Shown here piece by piece: positions 26,701 to 35,388 of a DNA stretch of 64,000 bases. Below the pieces are notes generated by a model that saw only the letters and a program-made list of their open reading frames with translations, did no database searches and was not told the origin of the DNA. Source of the DNA: Vampirovibrio sp. (GTDB lineage: Bacteria; Cyanobacteriota; Vampirovibrionia; Vampirovibrionales; JAJTHC01); NCBI GenBank assembly GCA_024998755.1, contig JACEUU010000002.1, forward strand, positions 478,045-542,044. Direction: 5' to 3'. A program made the position numbers and the translations under genes. Position 1 is the stretch's first letter. Each line of letters starts with the position of its first letter.

Positions 26701-27422
26701 AGACCCAATGCATCAATGTGGTAAGGTTCTAGGGTGGCTAGGACGGTAGCAATATCGCACCCAACAAGTAGTGTACCTGTTAATTCCACCGTAACCGAAA
26801 CCATCCGAGGGATGGGGCGATTCAACTTTTTTTCAACGACTGAAATAGCCGAAAGCCCTGCTTTTACTTGTAATAAGTCTTGACAAGTTTCCAGCAGAAT
26901 AAAGTCTGCTCCGCCCACTATCAAGCCTTCTACTTGAGTGATAAACGAGGCTTTCAGTTCATCGTACCCAATATGCCCAAGAGTACAAAGCTTGGTGGTT
27001 GGCCCGATAGACCCAGCCACCAGCCGAGGTTTTTCCGTAGTGGAAAACTCATCGGCTACCGCCCTAGCTAGTTGGGCTGAAACGAGGCTCAATTCATACG
27101 CTTTTTCAGGAATGCCGTATTCCGCCAACACCACGCTAGATGAACCAAACGAGTTGGTCTCAATCACATCTGCCCCCGCCTGTAGGTAACTGGCATGAAT
27201 GGCTTTGACGACATCAGGACGGGTTAAACAAAGTAGTTCATTACAGCCTTCAAGGTCTGTCCCGCCAAAATCATCTGCTGTTAGCGGGAAGTTTTGAATG
27301 GCGGTGCCCATCGCACCATCTATCACCAGTGGGCGGTGTTGGGTGTAGGCATCAAAAAAGGAAGGTCGAACGAAAGCGGATGCAGTAGGGGGTGTAGCAG
27401 GGGCTGTAGAAATAGTCATCAT
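23799..27422 (-). CDS. metH: Cobalamin-dependent methionine synthase
   Basis: 1207-aa full-length enzyme transferring methyl from methyl-tetrahydrofolate through B12 to homocysteine. Domains in order: homocysteine domain (GLNCATGP, VIGGCCGTCPTH zinc cysteines), pterin domain (ANGSKKFKDLL, LDVCTAYVGRNEERDM), B12 cap and binding domain (DVHDIGKNLVDIIL with the lower-ligand His; SGLLVKST), and the SAM-binding reactivation domain (CRYSFGYPACPNLEDQ). The start is ATGATG at 27422. A HEPN-like gene follows 9 nt downstream. No cobalamin riboswitch was recognised in the leader. Confidence 0.97.
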   Translation of the reverse strand: MMTISTAPATPPTASAFVRPSFFDAYTQHRPLVIDGAMGTAIQNFPLTADDFGGTDLEGCNELLCLTRPDVVKAIHASYLQAGADVIETNSFGSSSVVLAEYGIPEKAYELSLVSAQLARAVADEFSTTEKPRLVAGSIGPTTKLCTLGHIGYDELKASFITQVEGLIVGGADFILLETCQDLLQVKAGLSAISVVEKKLNRPIPRMVSVTVELTGTLLVGCDIATVLATLEPYHIDALGLNCATGPKEMEEHIRYLCQHSPFPVSCVPNAGIPENRGGHAHYHLSPEGLKGYLQTFVGQYGVQVIGGCCGTCPTHIEALATLATEITPAKRNPIVQNQLTSLYSATGIQIDNPPLIVGERTNANGSKKFKDLLALEDYDALVEIGKDQIRKGAHLLDVCTAYVGRNEERDMCETVTRFNQQLDVPLMLDSTETNVLEASLKLIAGRAIVNSINLEDGRERIEAIVPLCKEFGAAVVALTIDEDGMAKTAQKKLEIAERIYNICVHEYGMRGEDLVFDTLTFTLGSGDAEFRKAGIETLEGIRLIKEKFPEVGFVLGISNISFGLAKHSRPTLNSLFMHYAVEAGLTMAIFNSAHLVPLHKLPEAEKELCRRLIFDEPALEGQDPLMEFMSYYQHNGASAVTNEEKDANLPKNIEDRLQYRIVDGNKTGLEADLALALETHSALAIVNNILLEGMKTVGDLFGRGEMQLPFVLQSAETMKKAVAYLEPFMEKELGGDDKPAEPKGTCVLATVKGDVHDIGKNLVDIILTNNGYKVHNLGIKQLADAILTKAETEKADLIAMSGLLVKSTAIMKDNLELMQSQGWKTPVVLGGAALTRHFVETDCQNVYDGAVVYAQSAFDTLNTLKDIMEAKTAGTPFLSPAQTRKAKGEAPPPLNPWEIPPTVTEAELKALPAPRSIVTQGVSIPNPPFWGTKVVDVPIDDIYPFLNEKVVYTGHWSFRRGAKSKEEYSQFLAEKVEPILANIKQLTKEQNLLKPQVVYGYFPAQADGDSVVIYEEDFKTERLRFAFPRGGKKNLCLADYLATVESGVMDVLPMQVVTVGHAATEYTNSLFAKDDYTDYFFFHGFAVEMAEALAEYWHAQVRKELAITQKEAGKVGLQLLKPSAYQGCRYSFGYPACPNLEDQRLLMDLLKPERIGITMTESFLLEPEQSTSAIVLHHAEAYYFDVTNPTSDRDEMREWVLSMASE

Positions 27423-27640
27423 AAAAGCAAAAAACTCAATCTAGCGGGTTGTAAAAATGGCGTCCTAAAACAAACAAGTAGCGTCTATTTACTACAGAAG
27501 ACGTTACTGTTAAGGGTACTTGAAAGATGCCCAGCTAGCAACCAACCAGCTAAAGACGAAAACGACAATCGGTGAAAGACCCCGCCATTTAATCTTTAAA
27601 ACCGGTATCGTTTTTTGAAAATTTTTTGACGCCATTTAGT
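27423..27640. other. metH upstream region, hairpin and repeat fragment
   Basis: On the minus (metH) strand a stem AGTAACGTCT / AGACGCTACT (27478-27513) lies ~60-90 nt before the start. Further out, ~27540-27575 matches the GATTGTCGTTnnnGCTTTAGCTGGTTGG motif of the repeat at 39.2 kb. No known riboswitch is visible. Confidence 0.35.
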
Positions 27641-27707
27641 GTAGGGGCGGATTGCATCCGCCCGTTTCTGTACATCTTCAGACGGGCGGATGCAATCCGA
27701 CCCTACA
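27641..27707. repeat. 67-bp double-hairpin repeat, copy 1
   Basis: Starts GTAGGGGCGGATTGCATCC and ends with the inverted complement. Each arm is itself a hairpin (GGGCGGAT-TGC-ATCCGCCC). Other 67-bp copies: 30135-30201 and 44408-44474; a 28-bp form lacking the middle is at 45171-45198. Confidence 0.85.
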
Positions 27708-27890
27708 GGTTCAGGAATTGTTCAAAATACTATATCATCACCCATGTAAGGGAAATTAAGACCTTCGCTTTCAAAGTGAAAGTTAAAATGGGTTATAGTA
27801 ACAATAACAATCAATTATTTAATCATCTTTTTTAAAAATACTTTATTTTATAATCGCCTATTTATTGACGAGTTAGGACTTTTTTCTTTA

Positions 27891-28910
27891 ATGATGTCTG
27901 ATTTGCCAAATACCACCCCCTCCCAAGCCTCAAAAAAAATGGCTATTTCTCCAGTTAAACAGGCGAAAGCATTGTCTATTACTGGGTCAGATTCTATTCG
28001 TGCAATTTCTGCAGCCGCCATTAGTGATGATGTTGAAACACAAGACACAGCAATGGAAGATGCACCTGAAGTAGCAGTAAAAGTACAAATTAACGATTCT
28101 TGGAGCCAGTATTCCAATTATTTAGTACGTCAGCAAAAAGCAAAAGCTCAGCAAGATATTCAAGAACTATGGATGACCTTTCAAAACCAACGAGACAATA
28201 TAAAACTACGTGATGGCTTAGTGATGCATTATATACATTTGGTGCGGTACGCTGTTAGTAGGCTACCATTAAACCTACCTAGCAGTATTTCTACCGATGA
28301 TTTAATGAGCTTTGGCACCATTGGCTTACTTGAAGCTGTTAAGCGGTTTGATCCTAGTCGTGGATTAAAATTTGAAACGTATGCTACCAACCGTATACGG
28401 GGCGAAATTATTGACCAGCTTCGGAGTCAAGATTGGGTGCCTAGAGGGGTGCGTAAGCGGAACAAATTGCTAATGGAAACAATTGCTTCATTAGAAGTAG
28501 AGCTTGGACGTAATCCTAGCGAAACGGAAATAGCCACGGCATTAGGCATTACCAAAGCAAAATTGCAAACCATCTTAGCTGAAACTACCCAATTAATGCT
28601 TTCGTTAGACGAACAGTTGAGTTCAGATTCAGATGGGTCTTCGCTTTCGTTATTAGATACGGTAGCCGATAAAGCAACCCTTCACCCTGAAGCACAGCTT
28701 GAAAATGGCGATACGCGGTTACGCTTAGCAGAATCAATTAATTCATTGCCTGAACGAGAAAAATTACTGATTGCTCTTTATTACCAAGAAAACATGACAC
28801 TACGGGAAATTGGCGATATTATTAACGTATCAGAATCAAGAGTTTGCCAGTTGCACGCCCAAGCCTTACTAAGATTGCGTCAAAAAATGTCAAAGCTGAT
28901 GGCTAATTAA
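27891..28910 (+). CDS. Sigma-70 family factor, FliA/WhiG/SigB-like
   Basis: 339 aa. Residues ~1-85 are a low-complexity extension. Region 2 follows: LVRYAVSRLPLNLPSSISTD, DDLMSFGTIGLLEAVKRFDP, RGLKFETYATNRIRGEIIDQ. Region 3 has WVPRGVRKRNKLLMETIASL, and region 4 has MTLREIGDIINVSESRVCQL. The pattern is that of alternative sigma factors for flagella, sporulation or general stress. The RsbW-type ATPase gene 170 nt downstream on the same strand suggests anti-sigma control. No clear Shine-Dalgarno precedes the ATGATG. Confidence 0.88.
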   Translation: MMSDLPNTTPSQASKKMAISPVKQAKALSITGSDSIRAISAAAISDDVETQDTAMEDAPEVAVKVQINDSWSQYSNYLVRQQKAKAQQDIQELWMTFQNQRDNIKLRDGLVMHYIHLVRYAVSRLPLNLPSSISTDDLMSFGTIGLLEAVKRFDPSRGLKFETYATNRIRGEIIDQLRSQDWVPRGVRKRNKLLMETIASLEVELGRNPSETEIATALGITKAKLQTILAETTQLMLSLDEQLSSDSDGSSLSLLDTVADKATLHPEAQLENGDTRLRLAESINSLPEREKLLIALYYQENMTLREIGDIINVSESRVCQLHAQALLRLRQKMSKLMAN

Positions 28911-29080
28911 TTAGTTGAATAATGAATTCTCATTGTTTAGGATGAGTTCAAATAAAGGTCTATTAAGTTTTAAGTTGCATAAGCCGATAAGATCGATAGT
29001 ATTTCCCCTAGTTACATCACTGTCATCGTATAGGTTCAATAGGGTTTATAATTAAATCTAACAGAAAGTCGTATTCTATT

Positions 29081-30100
29081 ATGAACAAACAAAGAATTAT
29101 TAACCATCGTCCATTATCACAATTTCAACATGATCCTAATTTTCATTATGAACTGATTTGGATTGAGCCTTGTTTAGAAGTGCGTGAAACCTATAAAACT
29201 TGGATTGGTGAACACGCCCCTGGGTTTGAGTTTGTAGCGGTAGCCAATCTAGAAGAAGCCTCTGCTTTTTTAGCAACACTGCCCTTAACAGAACATGTGG
29301 TTGTATTACTAGAACCCATTGGTATTGAGGGTGGAGAAGATGCGTTAACCGCCTTTGCAGATTCCTTAAAAAAATTCAGAGATTCTGAACTGGTTTTCTT
29401 AACAGAACACGCCCCAGACGATTATATTGTATTAGGCAAAAAATTGGGTGTGTATAATGTACTGGCTAAAAGTGAAACATCTCGGCCTGATTGGCTAGAA
29501 AAAGAGTTTGTATGGACGCTTCACCCTTCTACCCAAAAAGCAATCAGTTTAGAAACATTAGTACCAAATCCCACGCATCGTGAACAAATGACCATTGCCA
29601 ATAGCAATGATATTCAAAAAGTATTTCAACAAACCCTTGATTTAGTCGGTAAGCTTATTTCAGAAGAGGTTTCGTTTGAAATTGGTACCGCATTAATGGA
29701 AGCGTTTACCAATGCGGTTTACCACGGTAATGTAGATGAAAATGGTAAAGAAATTTACGAAAAAGGCAGTTTTGTTGAAGCTTTAGCACCCAACCAAACC
29801 GTTGATGTTTGCTTTTCAATGAACACAGAATGCTTTGCCCTTTCTATTATAGACCAAGGGGGTAGCTTAACCACAGATGGCGTAATGTATTGGCTAGAAC
29901 GTAACGTAACAGACGAAGGTCTTTTTGATACCAGCGGGCGTGGTCTATTCTTAATGCACTGTTTAATGGATAGATTGTTAATTAGGATTGTACAAAAAAA
30001 AAGAACGGAACTATTTTTGTTTAAAGAATATAATGTGCCAGAAGGCAAAACGCCGTTAGCTGGACTTGAAAACAAACCGTTGCTTATCAGCTTAGAATAG
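29081..30100 (+). CDS. RsbW-type HATPase with N-terminal receiver-like domain
   Basis: 339 aa. Residues ~20-140 look like a degenerate response-regulator receiver (HYELIWIEPCLEVRE, VVVLLEPIGIEGGEDAL, LVFLTEHAPDDYIVLGKKLG) but no clear phosphoacceptor Asp is obvious. Residues ~165-325 are a GHKL ATPase of the anti-sigma type: N-box ALMEAFTNAVYHGN, G1 SIIDQGG, G2 TSGRGLFLMHCLMD. Likely role (inference): serine-kinase/anti-sigma factor for the adjacent sigma gene. No anti-anti-sigma (STAS) gene is adjacent. Confidence 0.75.
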   Translation: MNKQRIINHRPLSQFQHDPNFHYELIWIEPCLEVRETYKTWIGEHAPGFEFVAVANLEEASAFLATLPLTEHVVVLLEPIGIEGGEDALTAFADSLKKFRDSELVFLTEHAPDDYIVLGKKLGVYNVLAKSETSRPDWLEKEFVWTLHPSTQKAISLETLVPNPTHREQMTIANSNDIQKVFQQTLDLVGKLISEEVSFEIGTALMEAFTNAVYHGNVDENGKEIYEKGSFVEALAPNQTVDVCFSMNTECFALSIIDQGGSLTTDGVMYWLERNVTDEGLFDTSGRGLFLMHCLMDRLLIRIVQKKRTELFLFKEYNVPEGKTPLAGLENKPLLISLE

Positions 30101-30134
30101 TGTAGTAATTTAAAAAATTTACCGTTTTTTCTAT

Positions 30135-30201
30135 GTAGGGGTGGATTGCATCCACCCGCTTCTGTTAATCTTCAAACGGGCGGATGCAATCCGCCCCTAC
30201 A
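30135..30201. repeat. 67-bp double-hairpin repeat, copy 2
   Basis: The left arm reads GGGTGGATTGCATCCACCC instead of GGGCGG...CCGCCC: both sides changed together so the hairpin is preserved. The right arm is unchanged. It lies between the HATPase gene and IS630 copy C. Confidence 0.85.
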
Positions 30202-30291
30202 TTAAATACGCTATTTAAACTGTGATACCAATTCCAAGTTTAAATAGCGTATAATAGAGGGGTATTATTGTTTGTTTGAAAGATTCTGATC

Positions 30292-30741
30292 ATGATTACC
30301 CAAGAAGACGTACTCGCCTTTGAAAAAACCTTCACCGACAAGAAAACCTATCGCCGATTCCTCTGCATTAAACTCAAAATAATCGACGGTAAAACACAAG
30401 CCGAAATAGCCCAACATACGGGTTTCGGCTTTCGACACGTCCAACGCATTCAAGCCCAAGTTCAACAACACGGACTTTACAGTCTCTATCCTAAAAAAGG
30501 GATTGTACGCAATAGCCTACTACCCAGTAAACAAGCCGAAATAGACCTACTACAACGCCACAAAGGCAAGGTCGGCATCTACGATTTACACCAGGCACTC
30601 AACGCACTGGTGGGCAGACCCGTCATCTTTCAAACTGTTTACAACCTGCTCAATCGCCACGATTGGAAGGCAAAAGTACCTCGCCCAGTGCATCCCAACC
30701 ATAATGATGAGGCTCAAACCCTCTTCAAAAAAACTTCCTGA
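30292..30741 (+). CDS. IS630 transposase orfA, copy C
   Basis: 149 aa, same as copy B; HTH half of the two-frame transposase, ending just after the A7 run. Confidence 0.85.
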   Translation: MITQEDVLAFEKTFTDKKTYRRFLCIKLKIIDGKTQAEIAQHTGFGFRHVQRIQAQVQQHGLYSLYPKKGIVRNSLLPSKQAEIDLLQRHKGKVGIYDLHQALNALVGRPVIFQTVYNLLNRHDWKAKVPRPVHPNHNDEAQTLFKKTS

Positions 30742-31294
30742 CTTCGTTAACTCTGTTACAAAAACAGTAAAAAAGCCAGTTCGGCTATTTTTTCAGGATG
30801 AGGCGAGGTTTGGCAAAATTTGCCAAGTTCGTAAAGTATGGTTACCCAAGGGTGAACGTTCAGTAGTGGAAGCTCAACATATACGGCAATACCTCTATGC
30901 GTATAGTGCCATTGAGCCCAAGACGGGAGAGAGTGTTTCGTTGATTCTTCCGTATGCGGATACGGATTGGATGAACGTATTCTTACGTGAATTAAGTGAG
31001 CGTTACCCTGCAGATGAGATTGTGCTTGTTTTGGATGGTGCAGGTTGGCATAGAAGTGGGGGGCTGGTTGTTCCTGCTAACATTCGGTTGGTTTGTTTAC
31101 CGCCGTATAGTCCGCAGTTGAACCCTGTGGAGCAGTTGTGGAAGGGTATTCGGACTCGGTTTTTTGGCAATGCTTATTTTGAGACGTTGGATGCAGTGGA
31201 AGCTCATTTAGTGAAGGCTTTACGCTGGGTAGAGGCTAATACAGCGTGGGTGAAATCGTTCGCCTATTTCCCCTATATTCAACACGCTATTTAA
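30704..31294 (+). CDS. IS630 transposase orfB, copy C
   Basis: 196 aa catalytic half with intact D-D-E. Between residues ~68 and 97 it reads AIEPKTG and TDWMNVFLRELSERY where A and B have TMEPKTG and TACMTLFLQELSERY. Confidence 0.85.
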   Translation: MMRLKPSSKKLPDFVNSVTKTVKKPVRLFFQDEARFGKICQVRKVWLPKGERSVVEAQHIRQYLYAYSAIEPKTGESVSLILPYADTDWMNVFLRELSERYPADEIVLVLDGAGWHRSGGLVVPANIRLVCLPPYSPQLNPVEQLWKGIRTRFFGNAYFETLDAVEAHLVKALRWVEANTAWVKSFAYFPYIQHAI

Positions 31295-31752
31295 ACTTGG
31301 AATTGGTATGAATCGGTATTAACCCCACCATCGGAAAGTTCTAGAATTAGGTTGAACGGCGTACAAATAAACGCTACGTTATACCCCCACGGTTGCAGAG
31401 CCACATCTGCCAACAGCGTAGCCCCTGCGTTCACGGCTTTTTCAACCCACGCTTCAACAGGCAACGGCACTTGCAACGAAAGTTGTCCGCCATTGCCAAG
31501 CCCTAAAGCCCTTGTTACCTCTATCGCAACAGGAGGGCTTGCCTGCTTGAGAAAATCAGGCATTATTGCGGTATGGGCAAAGGCTATCACGCTACCCGCA
31601 CTGGTAACCAGTTCAACATATTGCCCTTCCATGCCAGTGGCTTGAAGGGTGAAACCAAACACGGTTTGAAAGAACGAAACGGCACTATCCACAGTCTGCA
31701 CATAATAAACGCAATACCCTAATTGAGGACTTAGAACCGAAGCTTTCTTCAT
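31291..31752 (-). CDS. VOC/glyoxalase-fold protein, 3' end replaced by IS630
   Basis: 153 aa. The paired beta-alpha-beta-beta-beta pattern of the vicinal-oxygen-chelate fold is visible: GYCVYYVQTVDSAVSFFQTV, FGFTL, GQYVELVTSAGSVIAFA, then VEKAVNAGATLLADV and PWGYNVAFICTPFNLILEL. The C-terminal Glu in LILELSD fits a metal ligand. Substrate unknown. The last ~5 codons (YQFQV) are read from the IS630 copy C end, so the native C-terminus is lost, though the fold appears complete. It starts 2 nt after carA, probably cotranscribed. Confidence 0.75.
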   Translation of the reverse strand: MKKASVLSPQLGYCVYYVQTVDSAVSFFQTVFGFTLQATGMEGQYVELVTSAGSVIAFAHTAIMPDFLKQASPPVAIEVTRALGLGNGGQLSLQVPLPVEAWVEKAVNAGATLLADVALQPWGYNVAFICTPFNLILELSDGGVNTDSYQFQV

Positions 31753-31754
31753 CG

Positions 31755-32954
31755 CTAACAGCCCACTAAGCTTGAGGCTTCAGCTTTTTTTGAGTTAGCG
31801 TTTACCTGCTGACAATGTTGTAGAAAACGGTCAAACAAGTAAACAGAATCATGCGGGCCAGGGGCGGCTTCTGGGTGAAACTGCACAGAAAAAGCGGGCA
31901 AACGGTTGTGCCGAATGCCTTCGATTGTTTGGTCGTTCAAGTTAATGTGAGTGATGGTAATTTCTTGGCTTAATAAAGAAGCTTCATCGGGGTATTGAAC
32001 GCAATAACCGTGGTTTTGCGAAGTAATGGTAATGGTATTCAGTTCAACATCTTTCACAGGATGATTACCACCATGATGCCCGAATGGCATTTTTTCTACA
32101 GGTAGCCCCATCGCCAACGCTAACAGTTGATGCCCCAAACAAATGCCAAAGGTGGGCACATTTTTAGCTAATAACTGTTGCACGGTTGTAATAACGCTGG
32201 GTAACGAACGAGGGTCGCCAGGGCCGTTTGAAAGAAAGACGGCGTCGGGGTTTTCAGCCATAATGGCTTCAAAACTGGTGAAGGCTGAAACGACAATTAA
32301 TTCTTCTACCAATGGGGCTAAACAACGCAGAATGTTGGTTTTCATCCCAAAATCTAAAGCAACCAATTTTTTGAGTTTGGGCTTTTCATTTGAAGCAATT
32401 GCTCCAGCTGTTTCGGCTTGATACCGATACCGATGCGTGGTGGTTACGGTTTCAACCAATGGTTGGTCGTCCAAACTGGGTTGGGCGTTGATGGTTTCAA
32501 CAAAGCTGGGTAGCAAATTGGCATCGGTTGTAATACCGCATTTTAATGCCCCTTCAGCCCGTACTAATCTTGTAATTGCCCGAGTATCCACGCCTTCAAT
32601 GCCCACAATACCTGATTGCTTTAGCCAAGTGGCAAGGCTACCGCCTGCCCTGCAGGAACTGGTACTGGGGCTTAACCGCCGAACAATAAAACCTGAGGCG
32701 TGCAGTTGGGATGATTCAAAATCTTCGGTATTCACGCCGTAGTTGCCAATTTCGGGGTAGGTCATTAACACCACTTGCCCTTTGTAGCTGGGGTCTGTTA
32801 ATATTTCTTGGTATCCTGTCATGGCGGTGTTAAAGACTAATTCACCGTACGTTGTGCCTTCGCACCCAATGCTGAAGCCTTGGTAGGTGTGTCCGCCTTC
32901 AAGCACTAACCATGCGGGTTTGGCGGATTGTAAACTAGAAGATTGCGTTGGCAT
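31755..32954 (-). CDS. carA: Carbamoyl-phosphate synthase small subunit
   Basis: Glutaminase subunit supplying ammonia to CarB for arginine and pyrimidine synthesis. Residues 1-150 form the CarA-specific domain (LVFNTAMTGYQEILTDPSY, GVNTEDFES). The class I glutamine amidotransferase domain has FGICLGHQLLALA (nucleophile Cys) and FSVQFHPEAAPGP (His, Glu). Length 399 aa is normal. carB is not in the window. A VOC gene follows after 2 nt. Confidence 0.96.
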   Translation of the reverse strand: MPTQSSSLQSAKPAWLVLEGGHTYQGFSIGCEGTTYGELVFNTAMTGYQEILTDPSYKGQVVLMTYPEIGNYGVNTEDFESSQLHASGFIVRRLSPSTSSCRAGGSLATWLKQSGIVGIEGVDTRAITRLVRAEGALKCGITTDANLLPSFVETINAQPSLDDQPLVETVTTTHRYRYQAETAGAIASNEKPKLKKLVALDFGMKTNILRCLAPLVEELIVVSAFTSFEAIMAENPDAVFLSNGPGDPRSLPSVITTVQQLLAKNVPTFGICLGHQLLALAMGLPVEKMPFGHHGGNHPVKDVELNTITITSQNHGYCVQYPDEASLLSQEITITHINLNDQTIEGIRHNRLPAFSVQFHPEAAPGPHDSVYLFDRFLQHCQQVNANSKKAEASSLVGC

Positions 32955-33050
32955 AATGGATTTTCTCCGAAAGAGCGTATTGAAAAGCTGGTACGATGTT
33001 ACTTCTTATTATAAGTAAAACCTAAAATATAACCAACCTGTGCTACTAAT

Positions 33051-33818
33051 TTAAAACGCTTCTATAGAAAAGCTCATGGTTTTGCATTGCGAAGCGGTTA
33101 GTGGGTGTAACCCTATTAAACTAGGCGTTGAAGCTAATAGCAAACTTTTCCAATAATCCGCTTCCAATGTAGGCAGTAAAGCTTTTACGGGGGGCAAGGT
33201 TTTCTGTTCTTCGGCTATCATCGTGCGGGCTTCGCTCAGGGAAACAACTTCCTTAGCAGGTATGGGCGTATTGGTGGTTAAATCATCAATCAATACGTTT
33301 TGCTGGCGTAATCCTTTTAGCCTGTCATCTTGCAATTTTAATAATTCCACTTGCCGAACGAGCCCTTTCGCTTTTTCTGGGGCGGGTATAAAGGTTTGTG
33401 TACTAGCAATAAACGCCACAGGTTCATCTAAAACGGGAGTTAAATCTAGCAATTTAGCCGTTTTGCTATAGTTGGTAGCTTCATTGACATCTGCCATGAC
33501 TAAGGCATTGTTTTTGCCTGAACTTAATCCGCCTTGCCCATTGGCTTGAGTTTGAATTTTATCAGCGACCATAGATTTATACGCATCTTCGCCGGTTAAA
33601 ATAACGGTATGTAAATCAGCATCGAAACTGGTGGTAAAGGGGGCTTGAGACAGAGGTAACGAGGGGTAAAAGAAATTGGTTAAATCTTCGTCTTGCAAAT
33701 CGACGGGTTCTAGGGTACCGATAGCCGACTGAGCTACAGGACGAAAGACGTGTCCGCTTTTTGGGGCAGTTGTCTTGTTACAAGCTGGGGGTGCTACAAA
33801 GGGGGTAATGTTCATCAT
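33051..33818 (-). CDS. Unrecognised 255-aa protein
   Basis: No known domain seen. No signal peptide or membrane segment. Residues ~160-215 are charged and Leu-rich (VRQVELLKLQDDRLKGLRQQ, SLSEARTMIAEEQKTL) and may form helices or a short coiled coil. GAAGGAC lies before the ATGATG start, supporting real translation. It stands alone between carA and ychF on the same strand. Confidence 0.6.
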   Translation of the reverse strand: MMNITPFVAPPACNKTTAPKSGHVFRPVAQSAIGTLEPVDLQDEDLTNFFYPSLPLSQAPFTTSFDADLHTVILTGEDAYKSMVADKIQTQANGQGGLSSGKNNALVMADVNEATNYSKTAKLLDLTPVLDEPVAFIASTQTFIPAPEKAKGLVRQVELLKLQDDRLKGLRQQNVLIDDLTTNTPIPAKEVVSLSEARTMIAEEQKTLPPVKALLPTLEADYWKSLLLASTPSLIGLHPLTASQCKTMSFSIEAF

Positions 33819-33946
33819 TGGTCGAGTGTCCTTCTCGATTTTTTACTTTAGTAGAATAGCATAGGGGTGTTTATATTAAATCGTCTGAATAGAAAAGTGT
33901 GCTAGCTAGTTCGTTTTTTAGAGAGTGCTACAGTTTCAGATGGGGT

Positions 33947-33967
33947 TGAAGGGGCATAGCCCCTTCA
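33947..33967. terminator. Hairpin downstream of ychF
   Basis: TGAAGGGGC-ATA-GCCCCTTCA is a perfect 9-bp stem with a 3-nt loop, 83 nt beyond the ychF stop. On the minus strand no T-run follows, while A-rich sequence follows on the plus strand. A terminator or repeat remnant. Confidence 0.4.
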
Positions 33968-34049
33968 TATCAAAAAAAGAAGGGAGATGATGGGTTTGGG
34001 AAGAAGAGGGAACGGCTTCCTCCCAAGTTGAAAGCCCTGCTTTCAAGCG

Positions 34050-35150
34050 TTAAACGTTAAATCTAAAGTGAACCACATCGCCATCTTTCATGCGATATTC
34101 CTTCCCTTCAGACCGAAGCAAGCCTTTTTCTTGGGCTTGTTTTTCGCCACCACAGTTAATGTAGTCTTCATAACCAATGACTTCCGCCCGAATAAAGCCT
34201 TTTTCAAAATCAGTATGAATAACACCGGCACATTGCGGAGCGGTGAATCCATCTTTAAAGGGCCATGCCCGCACTTCTTTTACGCCGGCAGTGAAGTAAG
34301 TGCGTAAGCCGAGCAATTCAAATGCCCCCCGAATCAGCAAATCAACACCAGATGTTTCAACGCCTAAACTGGCTAAATAATCTAGCTTTTCGGCTTCGTC
34401 TTCTAACCCAACCAGTTCGGCTTCAATGGCGGCGGAAATAGCAACCACCGGTCTTCCTACGGTTTTTGCATGGGCAACTAATTTCTGGAAATGTGGATTT
34501 TGGCTGGGGTCTGCCAACTCATGTTCCGCCACGTTGGCGGCGTAAATAATGGGTTTAACGGTTAGCAAACCAGATTGTTTTAGGAGTAATTGCTCTTCAT
34601 CGGAATAATCAGTTAAAGTTAAAAATTCTCCGCCTTCAATGATGGGTAGCACCTTTTTGTAGAGGGCTAATTCGGCTTTGACTTCATCGCTTTGTTTGGC
34701 GGATTTTTCCAAACGGGGGAAGCGTTTTTCCAGCGAACCAACATCAGACATCGCTAGTTCTAGTTCGATGGTTTCTAGGTCTCTCACTGGGTTTACGCTG
34801 TTTTCAACGTGTTGAATGTTGTCATCTTCAAAACACCGTACCACTTGCACAATCGCATCTACTTCACGGATGTTGGCTAGGAATTGGTTGCCCAGCCCTT
34901 CGCCTTTGCTAGCACCTTTTACCAGCCCTGCAATATCCACAAATTCAAACACGGCGGGAATGACCTTTTGAGTGCCTACAAGGGCTTGTAGCTTGAACAT
35001 ACGGGCATCATTCAGTTTTACCATGCCGGTGTTGGGTTCAATGGTGCAGAAGGGGTAATTGGCACTTTCTGCGGAAAATGATTGGGTTAGGGCGTTAAAT
35101 AAGGTGGATTTCCCGACGTTGGGTAGCCCGACGATGCCGGCTCGAAGCAT
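34050..35150 (-). CDS. ychF: Redox-regulated ATPase/GTPase YchF
   Basis: Obg-family P-loop protein binding the ribosome and preferring [19 protein letters not shown] is the P-loop, [10 protein letters not shown] the G2 region, [20 protein letters not shown] the G3 region, and [13 protein letters not shown] replaces the usual NKxD as in YchF. The C-terminal TGS domain ends in [13 protein letters not shown]. Length 366 aa is typical. Divergent from the SEL1 gene, with the 25-bp palindrome arrays between them. Confidence 0.96.
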   Translation of the reverse strand: MLRAGIVGLPNVGKSTLFNALTQSFSAESANYPFCTIEPNTGMVKLNDARMFKLQALVGTQKVIPAVFEFVDIAGLVKGASKGEGLGNQFLANIREVDAIVQVVRCFEDDNIQHVENSVNPVRDLETIELELAMSDVGSLEKRFPRLEKSAKQSDEVKAELALYKKVLPIIEGGEFLTLTDYSDEEQLLLKQSGLLTVKPIIYAANVAEHELADPSQNPHFQKLVAHAKTVGRPVVAISAAIEAELVGLEDEAEKLDYLASLGVETSGVDLLIRGAFELLGLRTYFTAGVKEVRAWPFKDGFTAPQCAGVIHTDFEKGFIRAEVIGYEDYINCGGEKQAQEKGLLRSEGKEYRMKDGDVVHFRFNV

Positions 35151-35254
35151 GGTTTAAGGTCTCTTTTGCTAAGTTTTTGGAAGGTAAATACTAACTTTTT
35201 AACCTTACTGCAAACAAGGTTTTAACTCAAGCAACACAAAACAAGCCCCCAACA

Positions 35255-35309
35255 CTTGATTGTTCGGCAAGCAATCAAGTGCCACTTGAAAAAATGGTAG
35301 CAATTCAAG
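35255..35309. repeat. Two 25-bp palindromic units, 5-bp spacer
   Basis: Units 35255-35279 and 35285-35309 read CTTGA-N15-TCAAG with spacer TGCCA; the junction TCAAGTG-C-CACTTGA is itself a perfect palindrome. Located in the divergent ychF/SEL1 intergenic region. Confidence 0.85.
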
Positions 35310-35388
35310 TTTGAAGAAAAATGAAGAGGCTAAAACCCTCAAGACGCTATTGCTGATTGAGCTTCAGCCATTTTAGCCAAAGATTGAA

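Larger units (their letters stand above)
30226..31308 (+). mobile_element. IS630-family element, type 1, copy C
   Basis: 1083 bp with TACCAATTCCAAG / CTTGGAATTGGTA ends. It sits at the 3' end of the VOC gene. A stretch near 30905-30995 differs from copies A and B at many positions while the remainder is almost identical. Confidence 0.92.

Noticed and set aside
27423..27640. Cobalamin or SAM riboswitch before metH
   Set aside because: I find none of the conserved boxes; the region holds a small hairpin and a dispersed-repeat fragment.
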